Notes: generated by a model from the letters alone, not told the origin. 64,000 nt of DNA from JAFGDI01 sp963662515 (GCA_963662515.1 OY759675.1:3968001-4032000), one strand, 5' to 3'. Positions 45,213 to 55,279 are shown, numbered from the stretch's first letter. Program-made: numbers and translations.

Positions 45213-46190
45213 TTATATCAGATCGATCAAGTTGATCGTATCGGGAATTCCCTTTTCTTTGGCAGAAATTTCTTCCTGACATACATAAAAATACGCTATT
45301 CGCGTAAACATATCCTTAAATCCGGCATTGACATATATATTACGCGCATAACTGTTCTGTGAATCGACCGCCAGAGTCATTACCCTGAAACCGTCTATTG
45401 CACAAAGCGACAAAGCTCGATTGAGCATAACCTTACCCAGACCCTTGCCACGAAATTCAGGAACAACGCCGGTATAGGTCAGCTCTATATTATCATTTGA
45501 CATTAGCGGAGAGAGCAAACATACACCCGCCGGAACTTTATCGATTAACATCAACGACCAGTATGTACGGTCAAAACATACTGACGATGCCTTATAACTG
45601 GCTAAAGACTCCTCTGCACTCCGGCATCCCCCCAAAAACGAACAATCACAACTGCCTTGCCAGACCTTTTCAACCGTCTCTACAAATAGAGCATGATTCC
45701 GTTCACTATATATCTGCCAGTTAACACGCGGCGGGATTCTCACCACCCCTACCCGGGCATTGATCTGGCGATACATATAGTTCATCTCAGAACCAAAAAC
45801 AAAGCCAAGACCTTCGGCAAACGCTATACGACCGACATCACCAGGCTCTATCATTAACTGCAAAAACCTGAACTCCTGCATCGCTGAACTTATCAGCTCA
45901 CCAAACGCTTTTTCGGCCAGTCTCAAAGACTCGCTCGACAATGAACTTGGATCTGATAAAAAGGCAAAGGCACAACCGCCTTCATGGGGCATAAGAAAAC
46001 AGGAAAACACTATCTCTTCATTTTCGACCACTACCTGCTGACGATTCAGGTCACACTTTCGCTTGTCAGCCATTACCGCAAATGATTCTGCCCGTTGCGC
46101 AGCAGTCCCTGGATCATCGTGCGCCTCGCGGAGCAAAACGGTCAGTGACTTGCGAACCTCATGTCCGCTTATTGCGCGTATTTCTGGCAT
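45213..46190 (-). CDS. GNAT-family N-acetyltransferase, two-domain
   Basis: The Met at 46190 is chosen because AAGGAT lies six bases upstream, giving 325 residues. The C-terminal half is a GNAT domain with the acetyl-CoA loop GVVPEFRGKGLGKVMLNRAL, then LAVDSQNSYARNIYVNAGF. The N-terminal half looks like a degenerate second GNAT fold, a layout found in MshD-like enzymes and in several uncharacterised acetyltransferases. A Cys-rich patch (SCDCSFLGGCRS) is unusual. The substrate is unknown. It lies 20 bp before the penicillin-binding protein gene and 73 bp after the large gene upstream. Confidence 0.85.
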   Translation of the reverse strand: MPEIRAISGHEVRKSLTVLLREAHDDPGTAAQRAESFAVMADKRKCDLNRQQVVVENEEIVFSCFLMPHEGGCAFAFLSDPSSLSSESLRLAEKAFGELISSAMQEFRFLQLMIEPGDVGRIAFAEGLGFVFGSEMNYMYRQINARVGVVRIPPRVNWQIYSERNHALFVETVEKVWQGSCDCSFLGGCRSAEESLASYKASSVCFDRTYWSLMLIDKVPAGVCLLSPLMSNDNIELTYTGVVPEFRGKGLGKVMLNRALSLCAIDGFRVMTLAVDSQNSYARNIYVNAGFKDMFTRIAYFYVCQEEISAKEKGIPDTINLIDLI

Positions 46191-46263
46191 TTCCAATCCT
46201 TGAAAAAAACTCATGGGCTAGTACAAAATATCAAAAAAAGAGCCCACGCCCAGGACCCGCTCA

Positions 46264-48138
46264 TTACTGCTCCGTCGCCGGACCTTGATCCTCACCTTCA
46301 GCCTTGCGGGTCGCATTGCGATATTCTTCCTGCTGACGCTCTATTTCCCTGACTATTCTATCATATAATGATGGTTGTTCAAGCGATATCCTGCTCATCA
46401 GCATGCCTTTAATATTCGTATTAATACCGGCATCACTCAAAAATTCCATCAGAGCTCCATATTTCAGCTCTGACATAGCCGGCAATTCCGTTCGTTTGGT
46501 CGGATCTGGATCATTCTGGAAATCTCGTAAATACACTTCATAGATCTGCTGGGCCCACTGCTGACGAACATTGGCATTTTCATCTTCTCCCAGGGCCAAC
46601 TGATAATATCCGTCCCGCAAGATATTTAGTATATAAGTGCTTGCAAACTTTGGAGTTATCTCCTTTATCTGATCTCGCATACATATACGCACAAATTCAT
46701 CCAGACTCGGCTTATATTCTTCCTTTTCCGGAAAATCTCCCCGCAATTGATCATAATATTTCTGGGCAAAATCGCGATATCCTGTCAGATACAAGCTCTG
46801 AATACCATTTATCATCAGATTTTCCGCCGCTATATCCATACCGTGCGGCGGCTCTTCATTTGTGCCTTCATAAGATTTTTTCAGGTCAACGGTTGCCTGA
46901 TATGCAAATTGCAACATTTCCAGGTCCTGGCTGTTAAATATCTGCAATTCCAACTGTTGGGTGTCAAATACCTCTCGGCCGGTATCCTGGGCAAAAGCAC
47001 TCTCCGGCTGGAACTGATATATCTTTACATTGCCATAATGGAACATCTCCTGCAAAGAATGATATACCAGCCGTTCCAGCCTGGTTACATTCATCTCCGC
47101 AGTCGTCTCTATGTCAAATTCACGATATTTCAATCCCTGGACCGCCCAGTAGATAGAATAAGCCCACGGAGTACGCCAATCCAGGGCCTTTTTCTCCCCG
47201 GCATTAACATAATCGATCGGACCATACTGCATATTTAGCTCATGCATGACCTTCGGGTCCAGCTTCCAGTTTTTCATTAATGCTCTCGCCCGGCTGAAAC
47301 GGTCTAACTGCCATAATGCCGGATTATCCGCTGAAGCCTTGATCAACTCGCCGAACTCTTTGGCATACTGATCCGGCGGTGATATACGCAGGGCCGTCAT
47401 TGCCGAAAGCACATCATCAGGGCTCTTGAATCGTGGATCACTCTTGAGCAGACTATCCATCAGATCTTTTACTCCCGGATCGGACGCCAGTTCATTATAA
47501 TCCGTTGTAAGCTCTGACATAGCTTTAATATCTGTCAGGTTCGGCCTCGCTGTAAGATCACCATAGATCGGGGTGAGCAAAGGCGACATCTCATAGGCGA
47601 ACATCAGTTTATAATATCTGTGATAATCGTCGGCTATCGCTCCTATCTTATGTTGAAATATCCAGCCGATTACCCAATATAATTTCAAGTTACGAGGATT
47701 GTACTTCAAGCCATGATCTCGTACCAGCTCAAAGCCGGCCCGAACCCATTCCCATCTCTCGGAACCGGTTGGCAGACCTACTGATATATTATAGGCCATA
47801 TTCCAGGCCTGAAAATCCCACACACTACCCAGATTCGGCTGCAACGCACAGATAGCCCGGGCCAAATACAGAGCATCAAAATACTGACCTTCCTGCTTGA
47901 GCTTTTCCGCCCTGATCCACAGATAATCTATTGCCAGAGAACGGAATGCAAACAGTGCCGCTGTCGGTATTCTTATCTCACTGGCCAGCTCTTGTATCTC
48001 TCCCCCAAAGTGATCGACCCGATCGATCTCAGTATCAATTCGCTGCTGATACAGACCGGGAAGCATATATGCCCCACCTCCCACAAATGAGGCTGTCAAT
48101 AAGGTCAGTACCGAATTTATTAGAAAATTATTTTTCAT
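46264..48138 (-). CDS. Membrane-anchored helical (TPR-like) protein, function unknown
   Basis: The 624-residue protein has an N-terminal signal anchor (FLINSVLTLLTASFVGGGAY) and an otherwise soluble, helix-rich body outside the membrane. TPR-like segments are seen early (YFDALYLARAICALQPNLGS, then NPRNLKLYWVIGWIFQHK). Recurrent Trp, Tyr and Pro in the first 250 residues (IDYLWIRAEKLKQEGQY, VWDFQAWNMAYN) are strongly structured. No catalytic motif is visible. It directly follows the ABC-2 permease (118-bp gap) in the same direction and may be an accessory subunit of that exporter. I do not recognise a named family. Confidence 0.75.
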   Translation of the reverse strand: MKNNFLINSVLTLLTASFVGGGAYMLPGLYQQRIDTEIDRVDHFGGEIQELASEIRIPTAALFAFRSLAIDYLWIRAEKLKQEGQYFDALYLARAICALQPNLGSVWDFQAWNMAYNISVGLPTGSERWEWVRAGFELVRDHGLKYNPRNLKLYWVIGWIFQHKIGAIADDYHRYYKLMFAYEMSPLLTPIYGDLTARPNLTDIKAMSELTTDYNELASDPGVKDLMDSLLKSDPRFKSPDDVLSAMTALRISPPDQYAKEFGELIKASADNPALWQLDRFSRARALMKNWKLDPKVMHELNMQYGPIDYVNAGEKKALDWRTPWAYSIYWAVQGLKYREFDIETTAEMNVTRLERLVYHSLQEMFHYGNVKIYQFQPESAFAQDTGREVFDTQQLELQIFNSQDLEMLQFAYQATVDLKKSYEGTNEEPPHGMDIAAENLMINGIQSLYLTGYRDFAQKYYDQLRGDFPEKEEYKPSLDEFVRICMRDQIKEITPKFASTYILNILRDGYYQLALGEDENANVRQQWAQQIYEVYLRDFQNDPDPTKRTELPAMSELKYGALMEFLSDAGINTNIKGMLMSRISLEQPSLYDRIVREIERQQEEYRNATRKAEGEDQGPATEQ

Positions 48139-48256
48139 AGTGTATTTAATATCGCTTCTGATATATCTGATTTCTGCTTCCAGGTCTTAAACCTAAAACA
48201 TTACCTGTTAACCTCTCTCGATCAGAGATCGACTTTGGACAGGCCGACCTGAATTT

Positions 48257-49657
48257 CTATACTATAACTCTGGCCAATTCCTTCTTCCGGAAGATCGCTA
48301 TGCCCAGCATGGCTATCACTCCACCTTTGACCAGTACCAGCCAGACCAGACAGTCAACTACCAGAGCTGGTCTTACCAGACGGCCCTTTTCTAATAATAG
48401 TGAAGGGTCAAACTTGGCCAACTGCGGCATGATCGTCATTATCACTTCAATAATAGTCGCAGGAGTTGAAAATGGACCATAATCGATAGCCTCTAAAATA
48501 AAACCGCTGCATATTCCCATTACAAAAAATACCATCGTCGTTAACACTGCCACCGGAAAACTCAGCCACGCGCCCAGTGAGATCGATAAGATCGCCAAAA
48601 AGATCAGCCGCATCAGAATAAGTGCTATAGAACGAAGCAGGTTTGCCTCAAAGGTACCGGCCGCATACAATATTTCCAATCCGCCCTTGTCCGGGAACAT
48701 CACTGATATCCTGCCATTTTCAAACGGATTACGAAATGCGACATAAAGGTCACCCGCCGGCGACACTAACGAGGCCGGGATACTATGCTCATGATAGGTT
48801 CGGATCACATCTTCAGCCTGAAAGCCCTGACCTGTCTTATTCTGAGTCGGGTCCTCCGGACCGATCGCCCACTGACCTATGATCTTGAGGTTCTCAGGAT
48901 TAGACGATACATCCATCTTATACCTTATATATACAGAGTCACTGCCTGGACGAACCTTCACATTCTTAAAATGAAATACCTTATAACCACCCGATGGTAC
49001 GGTCAAAAAGCCTGACTTAACCGCATTCTTCGCATCCTGGGTCAGTGCCATACGCCAGCCCTCTATCAGATCCGGCTGACTGGTCGAACCCGGATAGCGA
49101 CTGATCTGGTCTGCCAGCTGCTGCTCTACTATTTCTGCAACCTGCTGTTCCATACTTGGTATCTCAGGATATACACCATCACGAGCCGCAAAGACCAGAT
49201 TATTGATCCGACCCCTGAAATGATCCTGCTCCGCTACGGTCAACTGCGATAGCTGCCTTTCGGCCATCACCTGAGCTGTACCATAAATAAGGATAAAGGC
49301 AAACAATACCCCTACAATATTGATCACTGTTATACCCAGAAACTTGCCCGCCAGATATCCGACCCTGCTGATCGGCTTGGTTGCTATTGTAAATATCTCT
49401 CGACGCTTTATGTCACGAGCTACTGTAGCTACTGAAAGGAACATAGTAGTAAAGCTAAGCACTACCATTATCCCACTGGTGCTATAACTCAAAAAGGTCT
49501 GTACCTTCTCATCAGGACGACCTGAACCTTCACTAAGCCACATCGCAAAAAAAACGGTCAGGCCCAGTATTGTCATAAGCATGAAGAACATAAACACCCT
49601 CATGCGTATCACTTCTTTTATTACTGTTCTGGCTATGGCTGAAATACTACTGCTCAT
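48257..49657 (-). CDS. ABC-2-type transporter permease with large extracytoplasmic loop
   Basis: A 466-residue permease. Three or so transmembrane helices at the N-terminus, including the ARDIKRREIFTIATKPISR coupling segment and GKFLGITVINIVGV, are followed by a loop of about 210 residues (about 130-340) outside the membrane, then three more helices to the C-terminus. This is the NosY/ABC-2 layout with an unusually big loop. Its start overlaps the ATPase gene by 11 bp, so the two are one transporter. A paralogous permease is encoded divergently at 57820-58806. The substrate is unknown. Confidence 0.85.
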   Translation of the reverse strand: MSSSISAIARTVIKEVIRMRVFMFFMLMTILGLTVFFAMWLSEGSGRPDEKVQTFLSYSTSGIMVVLSFTTMFLSVATVARDIKRREIFTIATKPISRVGYLAGKFLGITVINIVGVLFAFILIYGTAQVMAERQLSQLTVAEQDHFRGRINNLVFAARDGVYPEIPSMEQQVAEIVEQQLADQISRYPGSTSQPDLIEGWRMALTQDAKNAVKSGFLTVPSGGYKVFHFKNVKVRPGSDSVYIRYKMDVSSNPENLKIIGQWAIGPEDPTQNKTGQGFQAEDVIRTYHEHSIPASLVSPAGDLYVAFRNPFENGRISVMFPDKGGLEILYAAGTFEANLLRSIALILMRLIFLAILSISLGAWLSFPVAVLTTMVFFVMGICSGFILEAIDYGPFSTPATIIEVIMTIMPQLAKFDPSLLLEKGRLVRPALVVDCLVWLVLVKGGVIAMLGIAIFRKKELARVIV

Positions 49658-50843
49658 TTTTCTTGTCTTTCCTGCCTAATAAGCCATCGATAATATTCAG
49701 GTCAACCGCAGCCTTACTCTCCGGCTGAGGCTGACTCTTCTCCACTCGCACTGTCAGCTCTTCTTCTTTCGGAGAGGTTAGTGAATTGATCAGGGCATCA
49801 TCTGCCTTGGCCTTCTCCACTGATACAACCTGAGTTGTCTCCTCCCTGGCTTCTCCTGATACCGGCGTCTTTTCCACCTGTACCAGCTTGTCTATTACAT
49901 TGTCTTTCTGCTCAAACTCGCTGCCCAGAAAATCACTCATCACTCCGCCCATCTTCGCTCCCGAAGTGGCTATATCTGACTGCTGTGCCTGCTCTACCGT
50001 CCTCAGAAAGAAATCTTCCATACGGTCACGAGGCGTCTCAAACTGTAATTCATATTCAGGATGATGACGCGATATTACCGACTTTATCTCTGCTATGACC
50101 TTATCGTCGAGCTTCTCACTCACTATTCTTGTCATTTCTGTACGAGATAATAATTCATCCAGCGAACCCGCCGCCCTCACCTTACCACCGTATAATATGC
50201 AGATCCGGTCACACACATCTTCAACATCAGCCATAAGATGACTGCAAAGCAAAATGGTCTTTCCTCTTTTGCCCAGCTCAATTATCAGATCCTTTATCTG
50301 CCTGGTTCCGATCGGGTCCATTCCACTGGTCGGCTCATCAAGTATCAGAACCTCAGGATCATTTATCAATGCCTGGGCCAGACCCACACGCCTTTGCATA
50401 CCCTTGGAAAACTCGCCCACCGGACGACTGGCTGTAGCACTTAATCCTACCATATCCAGCAGACTTCTTATTCGACTTTCTCGCTGCTCCGCTGACAGAC
50501 CAAATAATCTTCCATAAAAATCAAGCGTCTCTTTTGCATTTAAAAATGGATACAAAAATGACTCTTCCGGCAGATAGCCAATACGGGCATTGGTCTTTAC
50601 ATCACCGGGGTTCTTACCCAGCACGCGAGCCCAGCCCCGCGATGGGTTCAGCAAACCCAGCAGCATCTTGATCGTCGTACTCTTGCCTGATCCATTTGGT
50701 CCCAGCAGGCCAAATATCTCATGCCGCTTAACTTCCAGATCCAACTGATCGACCGCGATCACTCGCTGACGACCCCAGAAATCACGGAATACCTTGGTCA
50801 GGCCCATGGTCTGCAATACTATATTGTCATCGGTTTTTGCCAT
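49647..50843 (-). CDS. ABC transporter ATP-binding protein with C-terminal extension
   Basis: A 398-residue ATPase. The first 240 residues are a standard ABC-2 exporter nucleotide-binding domain: Walker A LLGPNGSGKSTTIKMLLG, signature FSKGMQRRVGLAQAL, Walker B VLILDEPTSGMDP and the switch His in LLCSHLMADVEDVCDR. The remaining 150 or so residues are not part of the usual domain; they are charged and contain helices and low-complexity Glu/Lys stretches, ending in IIDGLLGRKDKKNEQ. The tail may dock another protein of the cluster. Its stop overlaps the permease start. It begins 176 bp after the P-type ATPase gene. Confidence 0.92.
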   Translation of the reverse strand: MAKTDDNIVLQTMGLTKVFRDFWGRQRVIAVDQLDLEVKRHEIFGLLGPNGSGKSTTIKMLLGLLNPSRGWARVLGKNPGDVKTNARIGYLPEESFLYPFLNAKETLDFYGRLFGLSAEQRESRIRSLLDMVGLSATASRPVGEFSKGMQRRVGLAQALINDPEVLILDEPTSGMDPIGTRQIKDLIIELGKRGKTILLCSHLMADVEDVCDRICILYGGKVRAAGSLDELLSRTEMTRIVSEKLDDKVIAEIKSVISRHHPEYELQFETPRDRMEDFFLRTVEQAQQSDIATSGAKMGGVMSDFLGSEFEQKDNVIDKLVQVEKTPVSGEAREETTQVVSVEKAKADDALINSLTSPKEEELTVRVEKSQPQPESKAAVDLNIIDGLLGRKDKKNEQ

Positions 50844-50944
50844 TTATATCTCGCAATTCATTATTCTGAATATGATTTTTTGTAGTAGTCAATTATCGCA
50901 GTTTTTTCGTGCTCAAAATCGCAAATAAATATCTTCCTGTTGCG

Positions 50945-51020
50945 AAGCCATAAAAATAGCCGTGAGCAAAGCGAACTCCAGAGCTTATCAACTTATTTCT
51001 TATTTCTTATTACTTTCTTC
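50945..51020. repeat. Degenerate fragment of a MITE-like element
   Basis: ATCAACTTATTTCTTATTTC and the bases after it (50988-51020) match the right subterminal tract of the element at 32827-33110 (TCAACTTATATCTTATATC...). The neighbouring GAGCAAAGCGAACTCC resembles internal sequence of that element. The terminal repeat is lost; the fragment abuts the stop codon of the P-type ATPase gene. Confidence 0.5.
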
Positions 51021-52947
51021 AAGAATGCATCTCTTCACCAAATCGAACCAGACGGGCACTGTTAAATACGATCACCAGCGAACTGGCCAGATGCATCAAA
51101 GCCGCTACGATCGGAATGATCTTGCCCTGACCGCTCAGGATTATACCTATTATTATAAAGATCATACCAAAAGCAAGATTCTGGAACACTACCCGGCGAG
51201 TCTCCCGGCTTAAACGGATCAAAAACGGCAGACGGTCCAGCTCACTGTTCATCAGAGCTATCGAGGCACTATTAATTGCCACATCGCTGCCCGCTGCTCC
51301 CATCGCCACACCCAGATCGCCGGCTGCCAATGCCGGAGCATCATTTACGCCATCACCTACTACCGCCACCCGATGACCTTCTGCCTGCAACTGATTTACC
51401 AGGTGCAGCTTCTCCTGCGGCAGACATTCAGCCTTAACCTCACCGCAGCCCATCTCGCCGGCTACTCTCGTGGCAACAGCCAAACGGTCACCCGTTACCA
51501 TTACCAGCCGCTTTATACCCAGCTCTGTCAGATCTTCCATCGCCTGACGAGCTTCCGGGCGAGTGCGGTCTTCCATTCCTACCCAGCCTATACATTTATT
51601 ATCACTGGCTATATAAAGCAGACTTATGCCATCTGGCGGATTATCGCCCGCACTCAGCGGCGACATATCAACTCCTTTATCTTTAAGCCAACTGTCACGA
51701 CCTACCATTACCTTCCTGCCGTCAACCACACCGCTTACGCCGCGACCGGGCTCTTCATTAAATCCTTCAACTTCATGCAGCGGCAAATTCGCCTTACGCG
51801 CCACATCCATTATCGCCCGGGCTACCGGATGCTTACTGAACTTTTCCAAAGAAGCTGTTATCGTCAGCATTGTCGTCGGGTCAAAATCGCCCAGCGGGTT
51901 CAAACGCGTAACTGCCAACTGGCCGGTAGTCAGAGTTCCGGTCTTATCAAATACCATCGCTGTCAGTCGCCCGGCACTTTCCAGATCTGATACATTCTTT
52001 ATCAGTACGCCCAATCGAGCCGCACAGCTCAGTGAGGCCACCATCGCCGTCGGTGTCGCCAATATTATCGCACACGGACACGCTATGATCAACGCCGAGA
52101 TCGCATAATCCAACTGCTTGGTAAATATAAAGATCAACGCCGCGATCATCAATATTGTCGGTGTGTACCAACTGGCATACTTATCTATAATACGCATGAT
52201 CGGTATCTTGGTACTCTCAGCATCAAGGATCAATGACTGAACCTTACCCAGTGTCGTCTCTTTGCCTGCTGATATAACTCGTATATCCAGCATACCAGTC
52301 AGATTGCTGGTACCGGCAAATACCTTATCGCCGGCATTCTTATCCACCGGCAGCGACTCACCGGTAATGTTCGCCTGATTCACCGTTGACTGACCGGTAA
52401 CTACCTCACCGTCTGCCGGTATATTATCACCCGGACGAACACGGATCAGCTCACCAGCTTGCAGCTGCGATGCCTCTACCTCGGTTTCATTGCCTCCCTT
52501 ATCCAGCAAATGCGCCTTGGTCGGGGTTATCTTCACCAGCGACTCGATCGATGCACGAGCTCCCAATGCTGTCCGAGTTTCTATAAGCTCTGAGATCAAC
52601 ATGAAAAACGCCACCGAACCGGCAACTTCATAATTGCCCACCGAAAATGCCGCTATGATCGCAAGGGCCACCAGCTCATCCATATGATTGTGACCCTTGA
52701 GCAGACAACTGGCCGCATTCCAGACTACCGGAAGACCCAACAATAATGCTCCTACCATATTCAACATCTGGGCCACACTGCCACCATCTGAAAACAAACG
52801 AGATGCAATTATACCATTGATCAGCATAGCGCCGCCGAGCAATGTGCCCAGCAAACTTATACTGACCTTAAAAGTTCGGGCCTGTGTATCGCCTGAACCA
52901 AATGCCTTTTCTACTTCACCGAGTTTATGAGTACTATGTCCTGCCAT
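51019..52947 (-). CDS. P1B-type heavy-metal-transporting ATPase
   Basis: I start at the Met at 52947 (AGGAAG seven bases upstream), giving 642 residues. It has the core of a metal-pumping P-type ATPase: the actuator motif ITGESLPVDKNAGD, the membrane metal site ACPCAIILATP in helix 6, the phosphorylation site VFDKTGTLTTG, the nucleotide-domain HP dipeptide in KFSKHPVARAIM, and VVGDGVNDAPALAAGDLGVA. There is no N-terminal CxxC metal-binding domain. The last helix reads MHLASSLVIVFNSARL, unlike the standard Cu or Zn/Cd signatures, so specificity is open. It is sandwiched between an HflK-like SPFH gene and an ABC exporter, which is unusual for a detoxification pump. Confidence 0.93.
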   Translation of the reverse strand: MAGHSTHKLGEVEKAFGSGDTQARTFKVSISLLGTLLGGAMLINGIIASRLFSDGGSVAQMLNMVGALLLGLPVVWNAASCLLKGHNHMDELVALAIIAAFSVGNYEVAGSVAFFMLISELIETRTALGARASIESLVKITPTKAHLLDKGGNETEVEASQLQAGELIRVRPGDNIPADGEVVTGQSTVNQANITGESLPVDKNAGDKVFAGTSNLTGMLDIRVISAGKETTLGKVQSLILDAESTKIPIMRIIDKYASWYTPTILMIAALIFIFTKQLDYAISALIIACPCAIILATPTAMVASLSCAARLGVLIKNVSDLESAGRLTAMVFDKTGTLTTGQLAVTRLNPLGDFDPTTMLTITASLEKFSKHPVARAIMDVARKANLPLHEVEGFNEEPGRGVSGVVDGRKVMVGRDSWLKDKGVDMSPLSAGDNPPDGISLLYIASDNKCIGWVGMEDRTRPEARQAMEDLTELGIKRLVMVTGDRLAVATRVAGEMGCGEVKAECLPQEKLHLVNQLQAEGHRVAVVGDGVNDAPALAAGDLGVAMGAAGSDVAINSASIALMNSELDRLPFLIRLSRETRRVVFQNLAFGMIFIIIGIILSGQGKIIPIVAALMHLASSLVIVFNSARLVRFGEEMHS

Positions 52948-53025
52948 ATTATCTTCCTGCTTATTCATTCAGGTTTGAAACCTGTATCTTTTTTATTCTT
53001 GCTCGACGCCACGCTCTTATATTTA

Positions 53026-54285
53026 CTACTGCTTCTTGATCTTCGGATCACGATTCATATATATTCGCCACTCATCGGGCTTATCAGGCGAGGTCGTCGG
53101 GGCAAATGTCTGCTCCACATTGGCCATTACCACTCGCACGGTCTCCTGATAGAGCTGGTCAACCGTTATCGACAGCAACTTATTATATACCTGCTGCCTC
53201 TTGGCCGCATAATCTGGCTCCGTTTCAGACACTGACTCGGTAGCCGCCTTATCTATCTTCGTCAGCACCTCACTTAAATAAGCGGCGTCCGCTTTCGCTG
53301 ACTGGACTACAGTATCTGAATAGGCTCGTGCTTTTGCCAATATATTCGATGCATTGGCATGCGCCTGATTGATCATCTCTTCATATTTACCCTTGGCCTC
53401 ATTCTTAAGCTTCTCTGCCTGCTGCTCTGCGCCATTGGCCAGGTCAAAGGCCTCTTTCACCTGCTGCGGCGTCTCTTTACCTACCAACTGCAAACGAACA
53501 TCTATGCCGATATCATAGGCATCCAGACGAGTTTTCATATAATCCTGTACTTCCAGCTTGAACTTCTCACTATTGCCCCAGATTATATCTTCTATATCAT
53601 ATCGGGCACTTATCGCTATTACCGAATCGGCCAGCATAGTACGCAACAGCGTCGAAAGACGATCCCAACGCGCCGTCCCGTCCCATACCTTCTCAAATAC
53701 CTTCATCTCCTTGCCTTCTACTACCTTCCAGATTATCGTCCAGTTGGTATGGCACAAATTATAGTCGATCATCTGGTCATCGGCTGATCGACCCTGAGCC
53801 CGACTCAAGGCAGAAGCTGAAGCCGTCAGCGTATAACCATCTTTAACAAATTCCAACTTTGGAGATGGGAAAAAATTCTTCTTTATTCGCTGCTCATCTG
53901 ATATATAGTACCACATCGCCGGCTTATCCATGCCATCAACCCGGTCAACTATTATCTTCTGCTCCACTCCCACCGGAATACGAACTACCTCTTCTATCGG
54001 ACTGGGCCATTTCCAGTGCAATCCGGTCTTGAGCAGTGCATCTGCTGACCCAAGATTCTTTACCTTGCCAAATATCAGCTCTACGCCTACCTCGTTGGCC
54101 TCTATCTTATAAAAACCACTGGCTACAAATCCGGCTAAAAACAATATCATCAGCAAACGCAGCAGCATGAAACTGAACTTCAAAGCATCTGATAATGCCT
54201 GACTGCCCGGATCCATTTCCTCTATATTCACTTTGGATACCGGCTCGCAACTGCATTTATGCTCGTTATGGGGGTTAATACTCAT
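53026..54285 (-). CDS. HflK-like SPFH-domain membrane protein
   Basis: From the Met at 54285 the protein has 419 residues. A cytoplasmic N-terminus with two Cys residues (HKCSCEPV) is followed by one transmembrane helix (about 38-60) and an SPFH/band-7 domain (about 62-310) opening with KIEANEVGVELIFGKV. A long helical region follows (LANGAEQQAEKLKNEAKGKY), then a charged end. Compared with E. coli HflK the N-terminal Gly-rich region is missing, and an inserted segment with DYNLCHTNWTIIWKVVEG is present. It lies next to an HflC-like gene (54356-55279), so they probably form a hetero-oligomeric membrane cage like HflKC, but no ftsH is here. Confidence 0.88.
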   Translation of the reverse strand: MSINPHNEHKCSCEPVSKVNIEEMDPGSQALSDALKFSFMLLRLLMILFLAGFVASGFYKIEANEVGVELIFGKVKNLGSADALLKTGLHWKWPSPIEEVVRIPVGVEQKIIVDRVDGMDKPAMWYYISDEQRIKKNFFPSPKLEFVKDGYTLTASASALSRAQGRSADDQMIDYNLCHTNWTIIWKVVEGKEMKVFEKVWDGTARWDRLSTLLRTMLADSVIAISARYDIEDIIWGNSEKFKLEVQDYMKTRLDAYDIGIDVRLQLVGKETPQQVKEAFDLANGAEQQAEKLKNEAKGKYEEMINQAHANASNILAKARAYSDTVVQSAKADAAYLSEVLTKIDKAATESVSETEPDYAAKRQQVYNKLLSITVDQLYQETVRVVMANVEQTFAPTTSPDKPDEWRIYMNRDPKIKKQ

Positions 54286-54355
54286 ATCTTCTTTATACCT
54301 GTTTATTCTCAATGATCTTTATTATTCGGAATTCCTGACTCATTCTTCTTCCGCT

Positions 54356-55279
54356 TCACTTACCGGCTTTGATCTCAGGACCATCTATCAGCAACTGATA
54401 CGGAGGATTGCTCTTGTCCAGAATTATCGTTGTCCGCTCATTAAGTGTCTTTCGCAGAGTCTCCAGACGACGAAGGAAATTGGCCAGCTCAGCATTCTTC
54501 AAAAAGGTCGAATAATATTCCGCCGCCAGGGCATCGCCCTCTCCTCTTATGCTCTTGGCCTGCGCCTCGGCTGTCGCTGTTATTATCGTCGCCTGACTCT
54601 CGGCATCGCCCATCATCGTACGGGCATACTTCTCGCCCTGACTCATTAACTCGGTCACTACCGCCTGACGATCAGCTACCATTCGCTCAAATACCGACTC
54701 GGTTACATTGTCCGGCACACCCAGACGGCTTATACCAACATCTACTATCTCTACGCCATAGTTATCTTCTGCCATTGCCTTACGCACGCGACTGAGCATA
54801 CTGTCTGAACCCCGTTCCAACTCGATCAGCTTGAACTTCTCTGTATTCAATGTTATCAGCTCGCCAAAATTATACTCAGCAAACAGATTATAGGTACGGT
54901 CCTTCCAGATCTCCTGAAGCTTCTCTTCGGCATTATATATTATATCTGTGTTACCGGAACGATACTTGCTGTAAAACGCTACCGGATCTGATATCCGCCA
55001 GTTCACATATACCGACACGATCACATTCTGCTTATCGCGGGTCTGGGTCTGATAGTTGGCCATAGCCAGGGTACGAACCCGGGTATCAAACTTCACTACC
55101 TGATTGATCGGGGTGGGCCACTTAAACTTCAAGCCCGGCTCCGTTACCGACTTCTGGATCTCGCCAAAGCGAAGTAATAACGCCGACTCCTGATAATTAA
55201 CCGTAAAGGTTACCAGATACAAAAGTAATACCGATACTATTATCGCTGCTACCAGAACTATACCTAAATGCTTTTTCAC
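54356..55279 (-). CDS. HflC-like SPFH-domain membrane protein
   Basis: I choose the GTG at 55279 because AGGAG lies eight bases upstream; a Met at 55339 in the same frame would add 20 basic residues. The 307-residue product has one transmembrane helix near its start (LGIVLVAAIIVSVLLLYLV) and an SPFH domain with the HflC pattern: VNYQESALLLRFGEIQKSV, EPGLKFKWPTPINQVVKFDT, and the long helix EKYARTMMGDAESQATIITA. SIRGEGDALAAEYYSTFLKN is typical of HflC. It would pair with the HflK-like product. The gap to the next gene is 70 bp. Confidence 0.9.
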   Translation of the reverse strand: MKKHLGIVLVAAIIVSVLLLYLVTFTVNYQESALLLRFGEIQKSVTEPGLKFKWPTPINQVVKFDTRVRTLAMANYQTQTRDKQNVIVSVYVNWRISDPVAFYSKYRSGNTDIIYNAEEKLQEIWKDRTYNLFAEYNFGELITLNTEKFKLIELERGSDSMLSRVRKAMAEDNYGVEIVDVGISRLGVPDNVTESVFERMVADRQAVVTELMSQGEKYARTMMGDAESQATIITATAEAQAKSIRGEGDALAAEYYSTFLKNAELANFLRRLETLRKTLNERTTIILDKSNPPYQLLIDGPEIKAGK

